40,182 nt of DNA from Peptostreptococcaceae bacterium (GTDB lineage Bacteria; Bacillota; Clostridia; Peptostreptococcales; Anaerovoracaceae): assembly GCA_016650175.1 (NCBI GenBank), contig JAENWG010000012.1:1-40182 (forward strand), given 5' to 3'. Below, piece by piece: positions 1 to 6,674 of this stretch. Below the pieces are notes generated by a model, which saw only the letters and a list, made by a program, of their open reading frames with translations, was not told the DNA's origin and searched no databases. How positions within the stretch are numbered: position 1 is the stretch's first letter; each line of letters starts with the position of its first letter. Made by a program: the position numbers and the translations under genes.

Positions 1-160
1 CTATAATCAATACAACAAATACGATGAATGTTAGAGATAGGATACGCTGTGATTAATATAGGTTCTGTATCAAATGTTAGTGTGGAGCTAAACTTAATAA
101 AAAAATTGATTTTCTGAGCGCATGTGATATGCTTCCCCTAAGTCAAACAGTTTAGTTTTT

Positions 161-552
161 TCAACTGTCTACCTTACCAGGTCGGGTAATAATTGCACCT
201 TCTGGAGTCATAAACATTAAGTCTCTACAAAATATAGCATTAGGTCTATCTTCTCTTTGTTTTTCCACATAATACACTTTCGCACCAAAATCTTCATAAA
301 CCTTTGCGAGTGCATCGTGCTGTTTTCTCATCAGCTCTACATCGACAAGTTCATCTGAAAATCTCACTTTACTTGCATCAAAATTTTCGAGCTCTTTCCC
401 AGGTCTTCTCATCAAAACTGCTTTTAAGATATCCACCTCTGAACATACTCCCCAATCACCCCAATATTCATTAATATCATCTTGAAAACTAGTCTCTTTC
501 GGGAACCACCTTTCACCAGGGATTGCATCAATATCATTTTTTTGTTTTTCAT
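161..552 (-). pseudogene. Amidinotransferase (arginine deiminase/DDAH-like) N-terminal fragment, frameshifted and truncated
   Basis: The protein reads as the N-terminal third of an amidinotransferase: it has VLMRRPGKE near the start, later FCRDLMFMTPEGAIITRP, which matches the conserved 'ARDxxF/V..G.I..RP' stretch of the family. An intact member has roughly 300 residues; here a TGA stops it right after ITRPGKVDS. A good ribosome binding site (GGAGG) and an ATG lie at 550-552, but an A7 run just after the ATG puts that start one base out of frame with the conserved N-terminus (NDIDAIPGERWFPKE and onward). One extra A would restore it. The ATG-to-homology frame break and the missing C-terminal two thirds together make this a pseudogene. 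The catalytic His and Cys of the family would lie in the missing part. The substrate of the ancestor cannot be told. Confidence 0.72.
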
Positions 553-747
553 TTTATAGCCTCCTAAATATTTTTTATACTACACATAGGTCGCAAGTAC
601 CATGCCAATTTTTTGACATTAACACATATTTCTCATTATTGTAATAAATCATCTTAGAATGTTTGTATTTTAATTTATTAATAATACCTAGTACCTAAAT
701 TATTCACAACTGCAATTTTGAATGAAAACATAATAGTTCCGCTATTT

Positions 748-1120
748 CTAGTTTTTATTTTTTATATCATTGTACAGAAAGAAACATATTAGCGTACAAA
801 ATACGCCTAAATATATAAGCAGCGTTATTATCTTTAAATCTGATCCAGTCAATATAACACCTGCAATAAATTCGCCTTTTATAATTGACAATGCAGTGAA
901 AAACAATCCTCCTCCCTACAGATAAAGCTATTGTTATCTCAATCGGCGAATATTCGCCGTCTATCTTATTGCCAATTAATGTATATGCCGCTCCTGACAG
1001 CACACTGGCATAAAGTACAATGTAACCTAACATTTTTCCGCTTAATTCAAAATCTTTTTCAAAAAGTACTGTACACAGTACTCCAACAATACATATTACA
1101 GCCGCAATTGCTATATTTTT
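748..1120 (-). pseudogene. EamA/DMT-family transporter remnant, frameshifted
   Basis: Reading the minus strand from about 1117 gives hydrophobic sequence (IAIAAVICIVGVLCTVLF, then MLGYIVLYASVLSGAAYTLI), which looks like the second half of a ten-helix drug/metabolite transporter. The frame breaks at a GGG run at 914-916. Removing one G lets the protein continue as GGGLFFTALSIIKGEF and then ITLLIYLGVFCTLICFFLY, ending with a TAG at 748-750. Upstream of 1117 the frame is closed by a stop next to an A7 run, and I find no N-terminal half. The piece is therefore a decayed transporter C-terminus, unrelated in position to the intact EamA gene at 39020-39970. Family assignment rests on hydrophobic pattern and general resemblance, not on a unique motif. 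Confidence 0.55.
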
Positions 1121-1351
1121 TTAATCTTTCTCTGTAACTATTCACTCACGTTTCATAACTGAGCACTAAAACTGCTTTAGAACTGTGTATTCTTTTGGCA
1201 AAGAACAATAGTTTCTTTATGGAAATTTGCAGAAAATATCAACGAATAAAATCACTTCAACCTATTGGATTTACTGGGTTTCTAGTCTGTTTTATGCTAT
1301 AATAGATATAGGCGAAACGAAAATGAAACCGGCAATATGAATAGTGGTTTT
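1121..1351. other. Intergenic junction between decayed transporter and prophage remnant
   Basis: No gene found. A plus-strand TATAAT lies at about 1299-1304, in a promoter-like setting, but the ATG that follows opens only a five-codon frame. This may be the stump of a gene lost when the prophage was truncated. Confidence 0.35.
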
Positions 1352-1573
1352 TCATATAAAACCAATCAAAATATCATAGATAAACTTGATTAATTGATTA
1401 ATCCTGTCAATTGCCAAACCATGACTATCAAGAACCAAACTGAAACTATTGAGAATCAAGGCGAGTTTGTTAACCCTGCTGCCATCAATTCCATAGCTGC
1501 TACCAACTTCATATGCCTTAATCCAGTAGTGAAATATGCTGTCATAAACTTTCAGATTTCCTTCTTTCCACAT
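1352..1573 (-). CDS. Small prophage protein, DUF7678-like
   Basis: A 73-residue protein starting MWKEGNLKVYDSIFHYW, with GSSYGIDGSRVNKLALI following. Small clostridial prophage proteins with a 'W..G....Y......GS.YGIDGGRISKL' pattern are annotated DUF7678, and I place this one there on pattern only. The C-terminal half (DSHGLAIDRINQLIKFIYD) is less like the family I remember, so the end may have diverged or been altered at the prophage edge. The start is backed by GAGGAGG ten bases upstream. It is the last gene of the minus-strand prophage block and follows the DUF5049 gene by three bases, so the two were probably co-transcribed. Function unknown. Confidence 0.55.
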   Translation of the reverse strand: MWKEGNLKVYDSIFHYWIKAYEVGSSYGIDGSRVNKLALILNSFSLVLDSHGLAIDRINQLIKFIYDILIGFI

Positions 1574-1576
1574 AGC

Positions 1577-1756
1577 TTAATCCTCCTCGCCGCTCAGGAT
1601 GAATTTCATATATTTTGCTTTTTCTTCTTCAAGAAAAGTCACCAGTTCGAAGAAACCGTTTTCATAAGCAATTTCCCGTACCATGTATACATCAAGCATA
1701 TTAGTAATACCCGTATCTCTGATTTTCAGTATCTGTTCTTTTATTTTTCCATCCAT
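1577..1756 (-). CDS. DUF5049 domain protein (prophage)
   Basis: A 59-residue protein beginning MDGKIKEQILKIRDTG and containing NMLDVYMVREIAYENGFFEL, the pattern of DUF5049, a short protein found next to DUF4314 in Firmicutes prophage packaging regions. The longer open frame upstream is rejected as a start because a strong GAGGAGG sits just before the ATG at 1754-1756. The ATG lies one base beyond the stop of the DUF4314 gene, so the two are probably translationally coupled. Charged, no membrane segment, function unknown. Confidence 0.75.
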   Translation of the reverse strand: MDGKIKEQILKIRDTGITNMLDVYMVREIAYENGFFELVTFLEEEKAKYMKFILSGEED

Positions 1757-1757
1757 A

Positions 1758-1991
1758 TCAGCAATCCTCCTCACGAATAATTCGGCAGTGGTCTTCACCG
1801 TAAATTACATGAAGACTTGAGCCATTATCCCAATGCACCATAATTGAGGCAGTATCATCGACTCCCCATACCGTGCCCTTTGTTCCAATAGGTGGTGCCT
1901 GCATATCTTCCATCTGTGTAAGTTCAACCCGTGTTCCCACAAGATACTGTCTGCGGATTCGCTGCACTGTTTCTTTATTTGGAAATCTCAT
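1758..1991 (-). CDS. DUF4314 domain protein (prophage)
   Basis: A 77-residue protein: MRFPNKETVQRIRRQYLVGT, then RVELTQMEDMQAPPIGTKGT and VHWDNGSSLHVIYGEDHCR. This matches DUF4314, a small beta-rich (SH3-like) protein of phage genomes. The start is set by AAAGGAGG upstream of the ATG at 1989-1991; the open frame extends 44 codons further but would lie inside the preceding gene. It overlaps the 3' end of the virulence-like gene by 17 bases in another frame, as is common in tightly packed phage operons. Function unknown. Confidence 0.82.
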   Translation of the reverse strand: MRFPNKETVQRIRRQYLVGTRVELTQMEDMQAPPIGTKGTVWGVDDTASIMVHWDNGSSLHVIYGEDHCRIIREEDC

Positions 1992-2715
1992 TTTTGGCAC
2001 CTCCTTTGAAAGCTGATGAACCTGTGAAATTCTTGAGCAGAATCGTTCGCTCTGCTTTATATTCCACCCCAATAAATCCCAAGCGAAGTAAAAAACAGCG
2101 GAATGCGTATTTTTCATTCTCAACTTCTTTTTTCTTTGCCTGAATGTGTTTCTGTTTTCTTGCCATCTCGCAAAGTGCGTAAATCAAATGGGTGTAGGAA
2201 TTAACTGTGTCACTATCATCCGGAGTAATGGAAAACCAAGGAAATGAAACCTTCTCCTCATCTGTTTCAATTGGCAGGCTGTCAATATCCAGTGCTTTCT
2301 TGATAAGGCTGCCTTTTGCCTCAAGCAGATGTTCTAGGTTTGAAAAGCCATTACCTGTGAAGTAATCCCTTTGCATTGCCACTGTAAGCCCCAAAGTTTC
2401 GCCCTGTGAGGTTTGTTCCTCTGTATTGGCATTCTCGGTCGACTTAGTTTTCTCTGCCACTGTGTCGGTTTCTATCGAATCCTGCGGTTCGGTTGTAAAA
2501 CCTTTCTTTTCAAGCTTCTCCAAAAGGTTTTCAAGCTTCTCCCTGTCGGCTCGGTTATCAAAGGATACTGTTCCAAGGCGGTCGATGGTAAAACAATCTA
2601 ATTCGTATGCAAAGGATGGCACACCCTTGTATGTGGCTTTGGCTCCTGTTATTTTGCTAATTGCTGCTACTAGGTTCTTTCGGTCTTTACCTTGTGCATT
2701 AAATTTTACTTCCAT
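1975..2715 (-). CDS. Prophage virulence-like protein
   Basis: A 246-residue soluble protein. The N-terminal region (about 1-75: KNLVAAISKITGAKATYKG, FTIDRLGTVSFDNRADREK) matches the N-terminus of proteins annotated 'virulence protein' in clostridial prophages. An acidic, Gln/Glu/Thr-rich linker follows (about 78-105). The C-terminal region (GLTVAMQRDYF, KGSLIKKALDIDSLPIE, VSFPWF, NEKYAFRCFLLRLGFIG, KNFTGSSAFKGGAKNE) is also typical and appears complete, so the gene looks intact. Start ATG is preceded by AAGGAGG. Despite the name there is no evidence for a role in disease; it lies between the methylase and DUF4314 genes as in other prophages. Molecular function unknown. Confidence 0.78.
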   Translation of the reverse strand: MEVKFNAQGKDRKNLVAAISKITGAKATYKGVPSFAYELDCFTIDRLGTVSFDNRADREKLENLLEKLEKKGFTTEPQDSIETDTVAEKTKSTENANTEEQTSQGETLGLTVAMQRDYFTGNGFSNLEHLLEAKGSLIKKALDIDSLPIETDEEKVSFPWFSITPDDSDTVNSYTHLIYALCEMARKQKHIQAKKKEVENEKYAFRCFLLRLGFIGVEYKAERTILLKNFTGSSAFKGGAKNEISK

Positions 2716-2853
2716 TTGAAGTACCTCCTTAATTTTTGGTACTTACATATATCACTCTAAAGCAGCATAATAGCAAGTGTATCAGCAATATAGCAAACAA
2801 AATTATTCTGTGTCTATCAGAACGCAAGCGCCAATAAATTCCAAATAGTTGCC

Positions 2854-4098
2854 CTACATTTTACATTCATCCTCTACCTCTAATTCATCAAATTTATAAG
2901 TAAGACCATCTCGAACCACTGATGTATTTTCAGAAGAACCAGCCTGCTCAATGTATCTTTTTACAATGACATCGCAGAACTTTTCATCAAGTTCCACAAT
3001 ATAGCAGATACGTTCCGACTGCTCACAGGCAATCAACGTGGATCCACTGCCACCAAATGGATCAAGAACAATGGAATTACTCATAGATGAATTCATAATC
3101 GGATATGCAAGCAACATAACAGGCTTCATTGTAGGATGATCTCCGTTTTTCTTTGGCTTATCAAACTCCCAGATAGTTGTTTCTTTTCTGCCCGTATACC
3201 ACTTATGCTTTCCTTTTTTCTTCCAACCAAACAATACAGGCTCATGCTGCCATTGATACGGTGAACGTCCGAGAACAAGACTCTGTTTTTTCCAAATGCA
3301 GCATCCAGATAAATAAAAACCTGCATCCGAAAATGCTCTACGGAAATTAAGGCCTTCAGTGTCGGAATGAAATACATAAATCGATGCATCTTCTGCCATC
3401 ACATCTTCGGTGTTTATAAAAGCATCTAAAAGGAATGTATAGAATGCATCATTTCCCATATTGTCATTTTTGATTTTGCCAGCGGTTCCTTTATAATTTA
3501 CATTATACGGAGGATCAGTAATCACAAGATTCACTTTTGCTCCCGCCATAAGGACATCAAAGGTATCCTTTTTCGTAGAATCACCGCAAACAAGTCTATG
3601 TCTGCCAAGAGTCCACACATCTCCAAGTTTAGAAAATACGGGGTTTTTAAGTTCCGCATCGACATCAAAGTCATCATCGTGAATGCCTTCTTTTATCGTA
3701 TCTTTAAAAAGGTCATCCAGCTCTTCTGGTTCAAAGCCTGTAAGGGACACATCAAAATCAGCACCCTGCAGATCTGAAATCAAAAGGTACAGTTTATCTT
3801 TATCCCAGTCACCGCTGATTTTATTCAAAGCAACATTGAGAGCCTTTTCTTTTTCTTCATCCATCTCTATGACAACACAGTCCACTTCGCTGGTTCCCAT
3901 ATCAATGAGGACTTTCAGCCTTTGGTGCCCACCAACTACTCTTCCTGTGGTCTTATTCCAGATAACCGGTTCTACATAGCCAAACTGTTCAATGGAGCGT
4001 TTCAGTTTTTCATATTCCGCATCCCCAGGCTTTAAGTCCTTACGGGGATTATATTCAGCAGGTAATAAGTCTGCCGTATTCTTTTTTTCTATTTGCAT
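2854..4098 (-). CDS. ParB-like/DNA methyltransferase fusion (prophage)
   Basis: A 414-residue two-domain protein. Residues about 1-125 form a ParB/Sulfiredoxin-type N domain (LLPAEYNPR, then VVGGHQRLKVL, the GHxR signature). Residues about 165-400 form an S-adenosylmethionine-dependent methylase with motif IV DPPY (NLVITDPPYNV) preceding motif I (LDPFGGSGST), the order of the beta class. DPPY predicts methylation of an exocyclic amino group, N6-adenine or N4-cytosine; I favour adenine. Such fusions are common in phages and probably modify phage DNA; no restriction gene is nearby. Its ATG overlaps the stop of the upstream 30-residue ORF (TAATG). The 138 bp after its stop contain no gene I can support, although the frame continues 16 codons beyond the TAG. 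Confidence 0.9.
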   Translation of the reverse strand: MQIEKKNTADLLPAEYNPRKDLKPGDAEYEKLKRSIEQFGYVEPVIWNKTTGRVVGGHQRLKVLIDMGTSEVDCVVIEMDEEKEKALNVALNKISGDWDKDKLYLLISDLQGADFDVSLTGFEPEELDDLFKDTIKEGIHDDDFDVDAELKNPVFSKLGDVWTLGRHRLVCGDSTKKDTFDVLMAGAKVNLVITDPPYNVNYKGTAGKIKNDNMGNDAFYTFLLDAFINTEDVMAEDASIYVFHSDTEGLNFRRAFSDAGFYLSGCCIWKKQSLVLGRSPYQWQHEPVLFGWKKKGKHKWYTGRKETTIWEFDKPKKNGDHPTMKPVMLLAYPIMNSSMSNSIVLDPFGGSGSTLIACEQSERICYIVELDEKFCDVIVKRYIEQAGSSENTSVVRDGLTYKFDELEVEDECKM

Positions 4099-4190
4099 TA
4101 TCCGTATTTCCTTTCCAACTTGGCGGTTTCACCAGTCACTTTAAATTTATAATTAGGACCTTTATCTTTAAATGCATTATACTTGTCCAT
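4098..4190 (-). CDS. Very small prophage ORF, 30 residues
   Basis: An ATG at 4188-4190 opens a basic 30-residue reading frame (MDKYNAFKDKGPNYKFKVTG, then ETAKLERKYG). It starts four bases after the stop of the small terminase gene and its TAA overlaps the methylase ATG, so it fits exactly into the gap between two co-directional phage genes. No convincing ribosome binding site stands alone; translation could be by coupling. Spacing and composition argue it is translated; function unknown. Confidence 0.5.
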   Translation of the reverse strand: MDKYNAFKDKGPNYKFKVTGETAKLERKYG

Positions 4191-4194
4191 TACA

Positions 4195-4737
4195 TCAATT
4201 ATCTTTCCGTGTGCGAAGCAGACGTTCCATCACATCATTTTGTGGTGTTGCACCAACAAATTCACTGGAACAATTCTCCCTGACAATTTGATATACTTCT
4301 GCCCACAGACGATTGGTCTGCGACATGAAATCTCTGCTCATAGCAACATATGGACTGGCGATTGCATTACCTGTAGTGGGATGCTTTGCAAGAAAACCAT
4401 ATTGTGATACCGCTTTTTCGCACTGTATCCAGCGTGCTGAACTCATGGCATAACGTTGGAGCAAAAAGGGTGATACCAAAACAGCACAGCCTCTTTTTGA
4501 CAGCCACTCCCATGTTTCTTTGTAGATTTCTTCTGCGTATAAATCTATTCCAATCTTCTGATTATCTTTTAAGAAATCTTTTATGGGCGGCATTTCCTCA
4601 CCCTCTAATTTTTCGCTTTCATTACCAAAATCAATAACCTCCATTTTTCGGTGTCCACGGTTTCCTTCGGAAATCTTATCAGCTAATGGTTTTTTAGGTC
4701 TACCTCCTGTACCTGGCATAGGTCCTCTTTTTCCCAT
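4195..4737 (-). CDS. Phage terminase small subunit, P27 family
   Basis: A 180-residue protein with the P27-family N-terminus (GKRGPMPGTGGRPKKPLAD, then ISEGNRGHRK) and a helical body carrying the family's Tyr/Trp-rich segment (YAEEIYKETWEWL, SPYVAMSRDFMSQTNRLW). The small terminase recognises the packaging site on phage DNA and hands it to the large subunit. The start is the ATG at 4735-4737, preceded by GAAAGGAAG; the TTG six codons upstream is rejected. The gene lies just downstream of an HNH nuclease and a possible cos region, the normal order in cos-type siphoviruses. The partner large terminase is missing from this window, so the packaging machine is not functional here. Confidence 0.88.
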   Translation of the reverse strand: MGKRGPMPGTGGRPKKPLADKISEGNRGHRKMEVIDFGNESEKLEGEEMPPIKDFLKDNQKIGIDLYAEEIYKETWEWLSKRGCAVLVSPFLLQRYAMSSARWIQCEKAVSQYGFLAKHPTTGNAIASPYVAMSRDFMSQTNRLWAEVYQIVRENCSSEFVGATPQNDVMERLLRTRKDN

Positions 4738-4802
4738 TAAATCACTTCCTTTCAAACCATGGTTTATATACCCCTAAAACTTATGCGTTTTTCTGCGCGT
4801 CA

Positions 4803-4836
4803 CTCCAGGCCGTTGCCCGGTATAAGAGCCCTGGAG
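4803..4836. repeat. Inverted repeat in HNH-terminase gap, candidate cos site
   Basis: CTCCAGG (4803-4809) is matched by CCTGGAG (4830-4836) across a 20-base GC-rich spacer. It lies in the non-coding 117 bp between the HNH nuclease stop and the small terminase start, where HK97-like phages carry cos. The sequence around it is distinctly more GC-rich than the host DNA. Confidence 0.4.
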
Positions 4837-4854
4837 ATTAGACCACCCCTAGGG

Positions 4855-5214
4855 TCATTTGCGAATCTGCCTATCACCAAGTTCAAAATGAATCTTATTA
4901 TGGCAGGATTTACAAAGAGCCATTAAATTACTTTTGTCATGTGTACCGCCTTGCGATATTGGAAGGATATGATGAACCTCCTCGGTTGGAGTCAACCGAC
5001 CTTCTTCCAAGCACTTCTCGCACACGGGGTGCTCCAAAACATAACGGTCACGGATTCTCTTCCATGCTCTTCCGTACTTTTTATTGATGTCCTTAGAACG
5101 TTCATACTTGTCATACTTTCTTCGTTCCTGTGTTCTATGCACCTCACAGTACTGTCCCTCGGTTAAGTTGGGGCATCCTGGATAGCTACATGGACGCTTT
5201 GGCTTTTTTGGCAT
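4855..5214 (-). CDS. Phage HNH endonuclease
   Basis: A 119-residue protein. The N-terminus has a small zinc-binding-looking block (CSYPGCPNLTEGQYCEVH), followed by the HNH core: CEKCLEEGRL, VHHILPISQGG, then NLMALCKSCHNKIH, giving two Cys pairs plus the ββα-metal His and Asn residues. In cos-type phages the HNH protein next to the terminase stimulates cos cleavage and packaging. The start is the ATG at 5212-5214 with AGAGGTG upstream; longer open frames would run into the hairpin at 5241-5269. It is the first gene of the truncated packaging block. Confidence 0.88.
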   Translation of the reverse strand: MPKKPKRPCSYPGCPNLTEGQYCEVHRTQERRKYDKYERSKDINKKYGRAWKRIRDRYVLEHPVCEKCLEEGRLTPTEEVHHILPISQGGTHDKSNLMALCKSCHNKIHFELGDRQIRK

Positions 5215-5240
5215 TTGTTCACCTCTGTTTTCGTGCATAT

Positions 5241-5269
5241 CATAACCACCCGTAAAACGGGTGGTTATG
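5241..5269. repeat. Perfect 12-bp inverted repeat upstream of HNH gene
   Basis: CATAACCACCCG (5241-5252) and CGGGTGGTTATG (5258-5269) form a perfect stem with a five-base loop, 27 bp before the HNH start. There is no U-run on either side, so it is not an ordinary terminator. It could be a protein-binding operator or an RNA hairpin in the HNH leader. Confidence 0.6.
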
Positions 5270-5280
5270 ATTATACTAAA

Positions 5281-5305
5281 AAACACCCTATCTAATAGAG
5301 TGTTT
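5281..5305 (-). terminator. Intrinsic terminator, minus strand
   Basis: On the minus strand AAACACTCTAT and ATAGGGTGTTT pair (11 bp, one wobble, loop TAG), followed by TTTTTT. It would end transcripts from the small genes at 5361-6280 and insulates the prophage block. Confidence 0.7.
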
Positions 5306-5486
5306 GATTGTTATTTGAAATTATTTGTTTTACTTTAGCTATTTCTTCTTTCATTATTAATTACTGGAATTCATCCAGCTCAGAGCAGTCATTACTTTTT
5401 GCTTCTGTTCCCGTTACTGAGTAATAGTAGCTCTTGTATATCTTGCCCGCGGATATATTCTTTGGTCTATCTGTTATTATATAATC

Positions 5487-5792
5487 TTAAAATTCATTAT
5501 ATTCGGTTCTACCTTCTATATGTCTTTTAAATCTTTCATATGCAACAGCACCTTTTTTAATCATGCTCTTTCTTACTTCTATATAATATATGCGTTTAGC
5601 ATTATTCCATACTGTATCCAATGCATCTTTTTCATCTTCATTAAAGTTATGTGCTTTACTAAAGTCTACATTAGGAAAATTTTCTGAAAATCCTTTAATT
5701 AAGGCATCTGAATATTCATTTCTCTTGCTTTCACATGTGCTTTTAATTAACGCCTTTGCAGCTTGTTTAGCAATAGTTATGTCAAAATACAT
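5487..5792 (-). CDS. Hypothetical protein, possibly shortened by an internal stop
   Basis: A 101-residue charged, mostly helical protein (MYFDITIAKQAAKALIKSTC, KAHNFNEDEKDALDTVW, KSMIKKGAVAYERFKRHIEG). No signal peptide or membrane segment, and no family recognised. The start is the ATG at 5790-5792 with AAAGGA upstream. The frame stops at a TAA at 5487-5489, but the same frame continues open for 41 more codons (beginning DYIITDRPKNISAGKIYKSY, ending CSELDEFQ) to a TAA at 5361-5363. The tail has ordinary protein-like composition, so the TAA may be a recent nonsense mutation and the ancestor about 143 residues long. It lies 30 bp after the small membrane gene at 5823-5963, probably in the same transcript. 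Confidence 0.55.
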   Translation of the reverse strand: MYFDITIAKQAAKALIKSTCESKRNEYSDALIKGFSENFPNVDFSKAHNFNEDEKDALDTVWNNAKRIYYIEVRKSMIKKGAVAYERFKRHIEGRTEYNEF

Positions 5793-5822
5793 AAACTTTC
5801 CTTTCAATCATTATTTGCTTCT

Positions 5823-5963
5823 CTACTTATCTTTCTTCTTGATCTGTTTTTTTACTTTAGTCTTAGAATTCCCTGCTATAATTATCTGCATAAGTATACC
5901 TATAACAGCAATTGCTACTGCTGCAATGATTAGAATTCCAACATGACTTAAAAAATATTCCAT
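5823..5963 (-). CDS. Small single-pass membrane protein, 46 residues
   Basis: Missed by length cut-offs. GGAGGTGCTT precedes an ATG at 5961-5963 that encodes MEYFLSHVGILIIAAVAIAV, continuing IGILMQIIIAGNSK and a Lys-rich tail (KVKKQIKKKDK). One transmembrane helix (about residues 8-31) with a positively charged C-terminus predicts an outside-in orientation with the tail in the cytoplasm. It could be a toxin-like peptide, a holin-like relic or a small regulator; nothing in the sequence decides between these. The strong ribosome binding site is the main evidence that it is real. Confidence 0.65.
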   Translation of the reverse strand: MEYFLSHVGILIIAAVAIAVIGILMQIIIAGNSKTKVKKQIKKKDK

Positions 5964-6077
5964 AAGCACCTCCATAGTTAATATTCAGATTATACAATAC
6001 TTTTTAATTAATAACAATAAAAAATCTAACTAATTAGCACATACACATGTTATCAAAATTGGTGATTGTATTAAACT

Positions 6078-6118
6078 GAAGTTGACTTCGGATAATATTT
6101 ATTTTAGATTAATAACTA
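6078..6118. repeat. Degenerate 41-bp direct repeat, copy A
   Basis: This stretch aligns without gaps with 6388-6428; the shared core is CTTCGGATAAT followed after 13 variable bases by GTTAATAACTA or ATTAATAACTA. Copy A also contains the palindrome GAAGTTGACTTC. It lies just 3' of the small membrane gene at 6125-6280 (minus strand). Confidence 0.55.
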
Positions 6119-6124
6119 CTTATA

Positions 6125-6280
6125 TTATTTTTCGCTAATCATAAAAAAAATACAACCTACAAAAAAAATCGCACTTCCAACGGAACCGATAACATTTAGT
6201 TGTCTTACATTATCAAACAAAAAAAACAAACTTCCTACCGAGAATGATATCCAACCCATTAATTCTAATCTTCTTTTCAA
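6125..6280 (-). CDS. Small two-helix membrane protein, 51 residues (TTG start)
   Basis: TTGGAGGTAAAG precedes a TTG start at 6278-6280; the product begins with KRRLELMGWISFSVGSLFF and ends VGSAIFFVGCIFFMISEK. Two hydrophobic helices (about 8-23 and 32-47) are separated by a short polar loop (DNVRQLN). The Gly/Ser-rich helix-loop-helix pattern resembles YrhK-type small membrane proteins, which I offer only as a possibility. No ATG is available at the right place, but the ribosome binding site fits the TTG well. Function unknown. Confidence 0.6.
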   Translation of the reverse strand: MKRRLELMGWISFSVGSLFFLFDNVRQLNVIGSVGSAIFFVGCIFFMISEK

Positions 6281-6387
6281 CTTTACCTCCAACTATATAA
6301 ATTATACTAATATCATTTTATCATATAGTAATGAAACTAACAAATGACTTTTGTTAATATTAATTAAGTTGTAATAAGTCAGTAATC

Positions 6388-6428
6388 GGAGTTTGCTTCG
6401 GATAATGTTGCCGTGAGGTTAATAACTA
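6388..6428. repeat. Degenerate 41-bp direct repeat, copy B
   Basis: Partner of the copy at 6078-6118, 310 bp away in the same orientation, about three quarters identical by eye. It abuts the hairpin at 6435-6456. No mobile-element gene lies between the copies. Confidence 0.55.
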
Positions 6429-6434
6429 TAAAAA

Positions 6435-6456
6435 AGCCGAACTAATCAGCTCGGTT
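6435..6456 (-). terminator. Terminator-like hairpin, minus strand
   Basis: On the minus strand AACCGAGC and GTTCGGCT pair with one mismatch and one wobble around a six-base loop, followed by TTTTTAT. No minus-strand gene directly precedes it, so it may be left over from a deleted gene. Confidence 0.5.
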
Positions 6457-6606
6457 AAATTTCGTTGGGCAACTTAATAAATTTATCTGGGATGTTAAAA
6501 TTCACAAAGCTGCACCGAAGGGAATACATAAACAAGTTAATGTTTATTTATTACATCTAAATTATATTACCAATTCAAAATATATGACATAATTACTATT
6601 AAATGA

Positions 6607-6635
6607 TTGACACTTTTGGCTTAATATATTAAAAT
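6607..6635 (+). promoter_or_regulatory. Sigma-A type promoter of the asnC-like gene
   Basis: TTGACA (6607-6612), 17-base spacer, TAAAAT (6630-6635), about 40 bp before the start codon. Confidence 0.75.
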
Positions 6636-6674
6636 TAATTGATATTAAAACTTAATTTTATTAAGGAGTCCAGG

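Larger units (their letters stand above)
6281..6674. other. 394-bp intergenic region before asnC
   Basis: It holds repeat copy B, a minus-strand terminator-like hairpin and the asnC promoter, listed separately. Between 6457 and 6600 I see only a short minus-strand frame of about 24 codons without a ribosome binding site, which I do not call. Confidence 0.5.

Noticed and set aside
767-1033. Minus-strand ORF of 88 residues taken as a gene
   Set aside because: Its second half is out of frame; the neighbouring frame restores transporter-like helices, so it is treated as part of a pseudogene.
1290-1340. Plus-strand TATAAT with nearby ATG
   Set aside because: The ATG opens a five-codon frame and the next genes lie on the other strand; a promoter stump at most.
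2716-2853. Continuation of the methylase frame after its TAG (GNYLEFIGACVLIDTE)
   Set aside because: Only 16 codons, no start or ribosome binding site, and the methylase is already of full length.
6457-6560. Short minus-strand frame of about 24 codons ending NIPDKFIKLPNEI
   Set aside because: No ribosome binding site and no recognisable family; may be a remnant but cannot be supported.
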